In this document: in pieces, positions 28,996-32,685 of the stretch
How positions within the stretch are numbered: the stretch's first letter is position 1
How the letters are laid out: every line of letters starts with the position of its first letter
Origin: an uncultured Clostridia bacterium
GTDB lineage: Bacteria; Bacillota; Clostridia; Christensenellales; Aristaeellaceae
Assembly: GCA_946627565.1 (NCBI GenBank)
Contig: CAMOVR010000022.1
Location: 1-32,685, forward strand
Reading direction: 5' to 3'
Length of the DNA stretch: 32,685 bases
Notes under the pieces: model-generated
The model's input: only the letters and a program-made list of their open reading frames with translations
Told to the model about the DNA's origin: nothing
Database searches by the model: none
Translations under genes and position numbers: made by a program

Positions 28996-29241
28996 GTGGA
29001 GTCACTGAAGAACAGTGAAAACCGTATCGTCGGTACCAAAGCGGTCCTTCGGGCCATGAAGGCCGGAAAACTTCAGAAGGCCTATGTTGCCAACGATGTG
29101 GATACCTACCTTTTCCAGCAGGTTGTCCGGACAGCTGAAGAGCTGCAGGTGCCTGTGGTGAGGGTGGCGACCATGAAGGAGCTTGGAGAAGCCTGCGGCA
29201 TGCGGATTGCTGCCGCGTCGGCAGGAATACCCAAGCTGTGA
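28996..29241 (+). CDS. rplGB: L7Ae/YbxF-type ribosome-associated RNA-binding protein
   Basis: An 81-residue L7Ae-family protein of the type encoded just before rpsL in most Bacillota (YbxF, also called RplGB). The family binds kink-turns in RNA. Seen here are the N-terminal [25 protein letters not shown] segment, the central [18 protein letters not shown] motif and the short hydrophobic C-terminus. The start is GTG, with AAGGAGG upstream; no ATG fits. It is the first gene of the str operon, 61 bases before rpsL. Its molecular job in Bacillota is unsettled. Confidence 0.9.
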   Translation: MESLKNSENRIVGTKAVLRAMKAGKLQKAYVANDVDTYLFQQVVRTAEELQVPVVRVATMKELGEACGMRIAAASAGIPKL

Positions 29242-29302
29242 TGATGCCTATAAGATTCCGAGGGTTGCGGAACTTTGGGGACAATATATTGGAGGTGCTT
29301 CC

Positions 29303-29677
29303 ATGCCAACGATCAATCAGTTGATCCGCAAGGGAAGGGAAAAGGCTACCAAGAAGTCCACTGCGCCGATTCTGCAGGGTTGCCCGCAGAAGCGTGGTGT
29401 CTGCCTGAGCGTGAAAACCACCACGCCCAAGAAGCCGAACTCTGCTCTGCGGAAAATCGCCCGTATCCGTCTCACCAATCAGATTGAAGGTACATGCTAT
29501 ATTCCTGGTGAAGGCCACAACCTGCAGGAACACAGCGTGGTGCTGATCCGTGGTGGACGTGTACGTGACCTGCCCGGCGTCCGCTACCACATCATCCGTG
29601 GTGCACTGGATACCGCCGGTGTCGCAAAGCGGATGCAGGCCCGCTCCCGCTACGGCGCAAAGAGACCCAAGAAGTAA
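29303..29677 (+). CDS. rpsL: 30S ribosomal protein S12
   Basis: A 124-residue S12 starting [13 protein letters not shown]12 lies at the decoding centre and controls tRNA selection. The streptomycin-region loop has the usual [13 protein letters not shown] with Lys43. The second conserved loop reads [13 protein letters not shown], so residue 88 is Arg where nearly all bacteria have Lys; the codon is CGT (29564-29566). Asp89, the usual site of beta-methylthiolation, is present. GGAGGTG precedes the ATG. A 207-base spacer separates it from rpsG, longer than is usual. Confidence 0.98.
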   Translation: MPTINQLIRKGREKATKKSTAPILQGCPQKRGVCLSVKTTTPKKPNSALRKIARIRLTNQIEGTCYIPGEGHNLQEHSVVLIRGGRVRDLPGVRYHIIRGALDTAGVAKRMQARSRYGAKRPKK

Positions 29678-29884
29678 GACGGGGCGCACCGCAGCCCGAA
29701 ATCTTTCCTGGTTGAACAGATACATGCCTCCCTGCCCTGGAACCGGCAGAGAAGCAGGGTCTGTGTCCCCGCCGGGAAAGGTCTCCCCGTGATGACGCGG
29801 GAAGGACGTCATGATGCTGACATGACGTCGGAAGGAGAGCGCCGCAGTCCGAAACGTAACAAGCATTTTTAGGAGGGAATTGAA
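29678..29884 (+). promoter_or_regulatory. Structured rpsL-rpsG intercistronic region
   Basis: No gene is seen in 207 bases. A nine-base stem GACGTCATG (29805-29813)/CATGACGTC (29821-29829) has a seven-base loop. CCCTGC pairs with GCAGGG, and inside it CTGCC with GGCAG, just after the centre of the first half. CCGCAGCCCGAAA (29689-29701) is repeated as CCGCAGTCCGAAA (29842-29854), so near-identical 13-mers flank the structured part. In Escherichia coli the S12-S7 spacer is where S7 binds its own message; a similar role here is an inference. Confidence 0.5.
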
Positions 29885-30355
29885 ATGCCCCGTCGCGGTT
29901 TTATCCCCAAGCGTGAGGTGCTGCCGGATCCTGTTCTGGGAACTACGGTTGCCACCAAGCTGATCAACCAGATCATGCTGGACGGCAAGCGTGGTATCGC
30001 TCAGACGGTTACCTACGCAGCTTTTGATACGGTTGCCCAGAAGACCGGCAAAGATGCCAATGAAGTCTTCCAGGCTGCCCTTGCCAACGTTTCTCCTTCT
30101 CTGGAGGTTAAGGCACGCCGTGTAGGCGGCGCCACCTATCAGGTACCTATGGAAATCCGTCCGGAACGCCGTCAGACACTGGCTCTTCGGTGGATCGTTG
30201 ACTTCGCCCGCAAGCGCGGTGAGAAGACAATGGCTGACCGTCTCGCCGGTGAGATCATGGATGCTGCCAACAACACCGGTGCAGCTGTGAAGCGTAAGGA
30301 AGAAATGCATCGTATGGCTGAATCCAACAAGGCGTTTGCTCATTATCGTTGGTAA
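29885..30355 (+). CDS. rpsG: 30S ribosomal protein S7
   Basis: A 156-residue S7 beginning [18 protein letters not shown]7 nucleates folding of the 16S rRNA 3' domain and contacts the E site. The conserved [19 protein letters not shown] block, the long helical middle and the C-terminal [21 protein letters not shown] segment are all normal. TAGGAGGGAATTGAA precedes the ATG, the same leader motif as before tuf. In several bacteria S7 represses its own operon; the structured spacer upstream would be the place to look. Confidence 0.98.
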   Translation: MPRRGFIPKREVLPDPVLGTTVATKLINQIMLDGKRGIAQTVTYAAFDTVAQKTGKDANEVFQAALANVSPSLEVKARRVGGATYQVPMEIRPERRQTLALRWIVDFARKRGEKTMADRLAGEIMDAANNTGAAVKRKEEMHRMAESNKAFAHYRW

Positions 30356-30388
30356 GGCTTCTCATTCCAGAAAGGAACATAGTTTTTT

Positions 30389-32500
30389 ATGCCCAGAAGC
30401 CATCCCCTTGAAAGAGTCCGTAACATCGGTATCATGGCTCACATTGATGCCGGCAAGACGACGACTACTGAACGTATTCTTTTCTATACCGGACGCGTCC
30501 ACAAAATGGGCGAGACCCACGAGGGTGCCGCTACCATGGACTGGATGGCCCAGGAGCAGGAACGCGGCATTACCATTACCAGTGCCGCCACCACCTGCAT
30601 GTGGCACGATCCCCATGATCCGGAGAACAAGAAACGTACTTACAGGATCAATATCATTGATACTCCCGGTCACGTTGACTTCACCGTGGAAGTGGAACGT
30701 TCCCTGCGCGTGCTGGACGGCGCCGTGTGCGTCTTCTGCGCAAAGGGCGGTGTGGAGCCCCAGTCTGAAACCGTCTGGAAGCAGGCTGAGACCTACAAGG
30801 TTCCCCGCATGGCATATGTCAACAAGATGGATATCACAGGCGCCAACTTCTATCGTGTCGTGGACATGATGAAGGAACGTCTGAACTCCAATGCTGTGCC
30901 GATTCAGCTGCCCATCGGGGCAGAAGGTAACTTCCGCGGCATCGTTGACCTGATCACCATGCGCGCTGAAGTGTACTATGACGATCTGGGACAGGACGTC
31001 CGGGACGAAGAGATCCCTGACGATATGAAGGAAATCGCCCAGAAGTACCATGATGAGCTTATTGAGAAAGTCGCTGAAAGCGATGACGATCTCATGAGCA
31101 AATTCTTCGACGGCGAGGAACTGACGGAAGCTGAAATCCGTGCAGGTATTCGTAAGGCCACCATCGAGTGCCGCATGAATCCTGTCACCTGCGGTACTTC
31201 CTACAGGAACAAGGGCGTTCAGATGCTGCTGGACAACATTGTCGAGTACATGCCCTCTCCTCTGGATATCCCGGCTATCAAGGGTACGGATCCGCAGGAT
31301 CCTTCCAAGGAAATGGAACGGCATCCTTCCGATGACCAGCCCTTCTCCGCTCTTGCTTTCAAGATCATGACCGACCCCTTCGTGGGCAAGCTGGCCTTCT
31401 TCCGTGTGTATTCCGGACATATCGCCAGCGGCAGTTACGTCATGAACTCCACCAAGCAGAAGAGAGAGCGCATCAGCCGTATCCTGCTGATGCATGCCAA
31501 CCACCGCGAAGAAATCACCGATATCTATACCGGTGAAATCGCCGGCGCCGTCGGTCTGAAGGACACCACCACGGGCGATACGCTCTGTGATGAAGAAAAT
31601 CAGATCGTGCTGGAGTCCATGGTGTTCCCGGATCCCGTGATCGAAGTGGCCATCGAGCCGAAGACCAGGGCAGGCCAGGACAAGATGACCATGGCTCTTA
31701 TGAAGCTGGCAGAGGAAGACCCGACGTTCAAAACCTATACCAACGCGGAAACCGGTCAGACGATCATTGCCGGCATGGGCGAACTTCATCTGGAGATCAT
31801 CGTGGACCGTCTGCTGCGTGAGTACAAGGTGGAAGCCACCGTCGGCAAGCCTCAGGTTACCTACAGAGAAACCATCCGCAAGCATGCAAAGGCCGAAGGC
31901 CGCTTCGTCCGCCAGACCGGTGGTCACGGCCAGTATGGTCATTGCTGGATTGAAATCGATCCTCTTGAACCCGGCCAGGAATACACCTTCGAGAACAAGA
32001 TTGTCGGCGGTGTGATCCCCAAGGAGTTCATCGCTCCCATCGATCAGGGTATCCGGGAAGCAGCCAAGGGCGGCGCCATTGCCGGCTTCGAGGTTGTCGG
32101 ATTCAAGGCGGCTGTTGTGGACGGCTCCTACCATGATGTGGACTCTTCCGAAGCAGCCTACAAGATCGCTGGCTCCATGGCTTTCAAGGAAGCTGTGAAG
32201 CATGCTGATCCCTGCCTGATGGAACCTGTCATGAAAGTGGAAATCATCGTGCCTGACCAGTACCTGGGCGATGTCATGGGCAATGTGTCCAGCCGCCGCG
32301 GCCGTCTGGAAGGCACCGAGATGCGGGGCCAGGATCAGATCATCCATGCTTTCGTGCCTCTTGCCGAAATGTTCGGCTACACCACTGACCTTCGCTCCAG
32401 GACCCAGGGCCGCGGCATGTTCACCATGCAGTTTGACCATTATGAAGAAGTGCCCAGGTCCGTTGCTGAAAAGATCATTGGCGAGCGCGGAAAGAAATAA
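30389..32500 (+). CDS. fusA: Elongation factor G
   Basis: A 703-residue translocase GTPase. The P-loop is AHIDAGKTT (17-25), switch II begins DTPGHVDFT (91-99) and the guanine-specificity motif is NKMD (145-148). [13 protein letters not shown] is typical of canonical EF-G. Domain IV carries the [13 protein letters not shown] loop, and the C-terminal domain ends with the usual [21 protein letters not shown]. It is full length and single-domain-order, unlike the shorter EF-G2 paralogues. AAAGGA lies about 13 bases before the ATG, a wide spacing and weaker site than its neighbours have. Confidence 0.98.
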   Translation: MPRSHPLERVRNIGIMAHIDAGKTTTTERILFYTGRVHKMGETHEGAATMDWMAQEQERGITITSAATTCMWHDPHDPENKKRTYRINIIDTPGHVDFTVEVERSLRVLDGAVCVFCAKGGVEPQSETVWKQAETYKVPRMAYVNKMDITGANFYRVVDMMKERLNSNAVPIQLPIGAEGNFRGIVDLITMRAEVYYDDLGQDVRDEEIPDDMKEIAQKYHDELIEKVAESDDDLMSKFFDGEELTEAEIRAGIRKATIECRMNPVTCGTSYRNKGVQMLLDNIVEYMPSPLDIPAIKGTDPQDPSKEMERHPSDDQPFSALAFKIMTDPFVGKLAFFRVYSGHIASGSYVMNSTKQKRERISRILLMHANHREEITDIYTGEIAGAVGLKDTTTGDTLCDEENQIVLESMVFPDPVIEVAIEPKTRAGQDKMTMALMKLAEEDPTFKTYTNAETGQTIIAGMGELHLEIIVDRLLREYKVEATVGKPQVTYRETIRKHAKAEGRFVRQTGGHGQYGHCWIEIDPLEPGQEYTFENKIVGGVIPKEFIAPIDQGIREAAKGGAIAGFEVVGFKAAVVDGSYHDVDSSEAAYKIAGSMAFKEAVKHADPCLMEPVMKVEIIVPDQYLGDVMGNVSSRRGRLEGTEMRGQDQIIHAFVPLAEMFGYTTDLRSRTQGRGMFTMQFDHYEEVPRSVAEKIIGERGKK

Positions 32501-32543
32501 TAAGCAAAACTGTTTTCTGAATATCATTTAGGAGGGAATCCCT

Positions 32544-32685
32544 ATGGCTAAGGAACATTATCAGCGGACTAAGCCGCACGTCAACATCGGCACCATCGGC
32601 CACGTTGACCACGGCAAGACCACCCTCACTGCCGCCATCACCATGACCCTCGCTCAGAAGGGCGAAGCTCAGGCCATGAAGTATG
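32544..32685 (+). CDS. tuf: Elongation factor Tu (N-terminal part, cut by window end)
   Basis: The first 47 codons are present, beginning [19 protein letters not shown] and including the P-loop [11 protein letters not shown]-Tu delivers aminoacyl-tRNA to the ribosome. TAGGAGGGAATCCCT precedes the ATG. It follows fusA by 43 bases with no terminator between, as in the standard str operon. The window ends inside the GTPase domain. Confidence 0.97.
   Translation, partial: MAKEHYQRTKPHVNIGTIGHVDHGKTTLTAAITMTLAQKGEAQAMKY

Noticed and set aside
29242-29302. Internal promoter before rpsL (TATATT near 29285)
   Set aside because: No acceptable -35 at 16-18 bases; the segment mainly supplies the rpsL ribosome binding site.
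30362-32527. Minus-strand frame of about 720 codons opposite fusA
   Set aside because: Antisense to a complete elongation factor G with all GTPase motifs; no initiation signals.

Overview
This window comes from a moderately GC-rich Bacillota (Firmicutes) chromosome, probably a gut- or host-associated anaerobe of the Clostridia/Erysipelotrichia grade. The evidence is a beta subunit of Gram-positive type, a clostridial-type ParE/ParC pair, an L7Ae-type protein (YbxF) before rpsL, NrdR, strong AGGAGG-type ribosome binding sites, consensus sigma-A promoters and many TTG/GTG starts. The genus cannot be named from the sequence alone. No rRNA, tRNA, CRISPR array, insertion sequence or prophage was seen.

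Layout. Positions 1-197 hold the C-terminal end of a CapD/EpsC-type nucleotide-sugar dehydratase/epimerase. A GH42 beta-galactosidase (331-2370, minus) with its own promoter and operator-like repeats interrupts the envelope genes. From 2563 to 8776 (plus) runs a capsule/exopolysaccharide assembly block: CpsB-type PHP phosphatase, LoaP/NusG-like antiterminator, LytR-CpsA-Psr ligase, Wzz-type chain-length protein, CpsD-type BY-kinase, then after a strong terminator a phosphonopyruvate decarboxylase and a VanZ-family membrane protein. Facing it (11829 to 8799, minus) is a three-gene operon: N-acetylhexosamine 1-kinase (NahK-like), a sugar-1-phosphate nucleotidyltransferase and a GtrB-like membrane glycosyltransferase. 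The two blocks share one hairpin terminator.

The centre is housekeeping. nrdR (plus) diverges from the nahK operon. A minus-strand run then reads parE, parC, a DUF4097-like beta-repeat protein, ybaB, recR, galM. Upstream of it lies rpoB-rpoC, also minus, with a single strong promoter and no rplJL beside it.

The right end is plus strand: a metallo-beta-lactamase-fold lipoprotein, then rplGB(ybxF)-rpsL-rpsG-fusA-tuf (tuf cut by the window edge). In most Bacillota rpoBC and this str operon are collinear and adjacent; here they are divergent and separated by the lipoprotein gene.

The points most worth a second look are: (i) LoaP with a leader hairpin and an internal terminator it may override; (ii) a phosphonate enzyme inside a capsule-assembly cluster; (iii) the kinase-nucleotidyltransferase-glycosyltransferase operon, which may feed salvaged hexosamine to the envelope; (iv) Arg at S12 position 88, a known streptomycin-resistance residue; and (v) a long structured rpsL-rpsG spacer.
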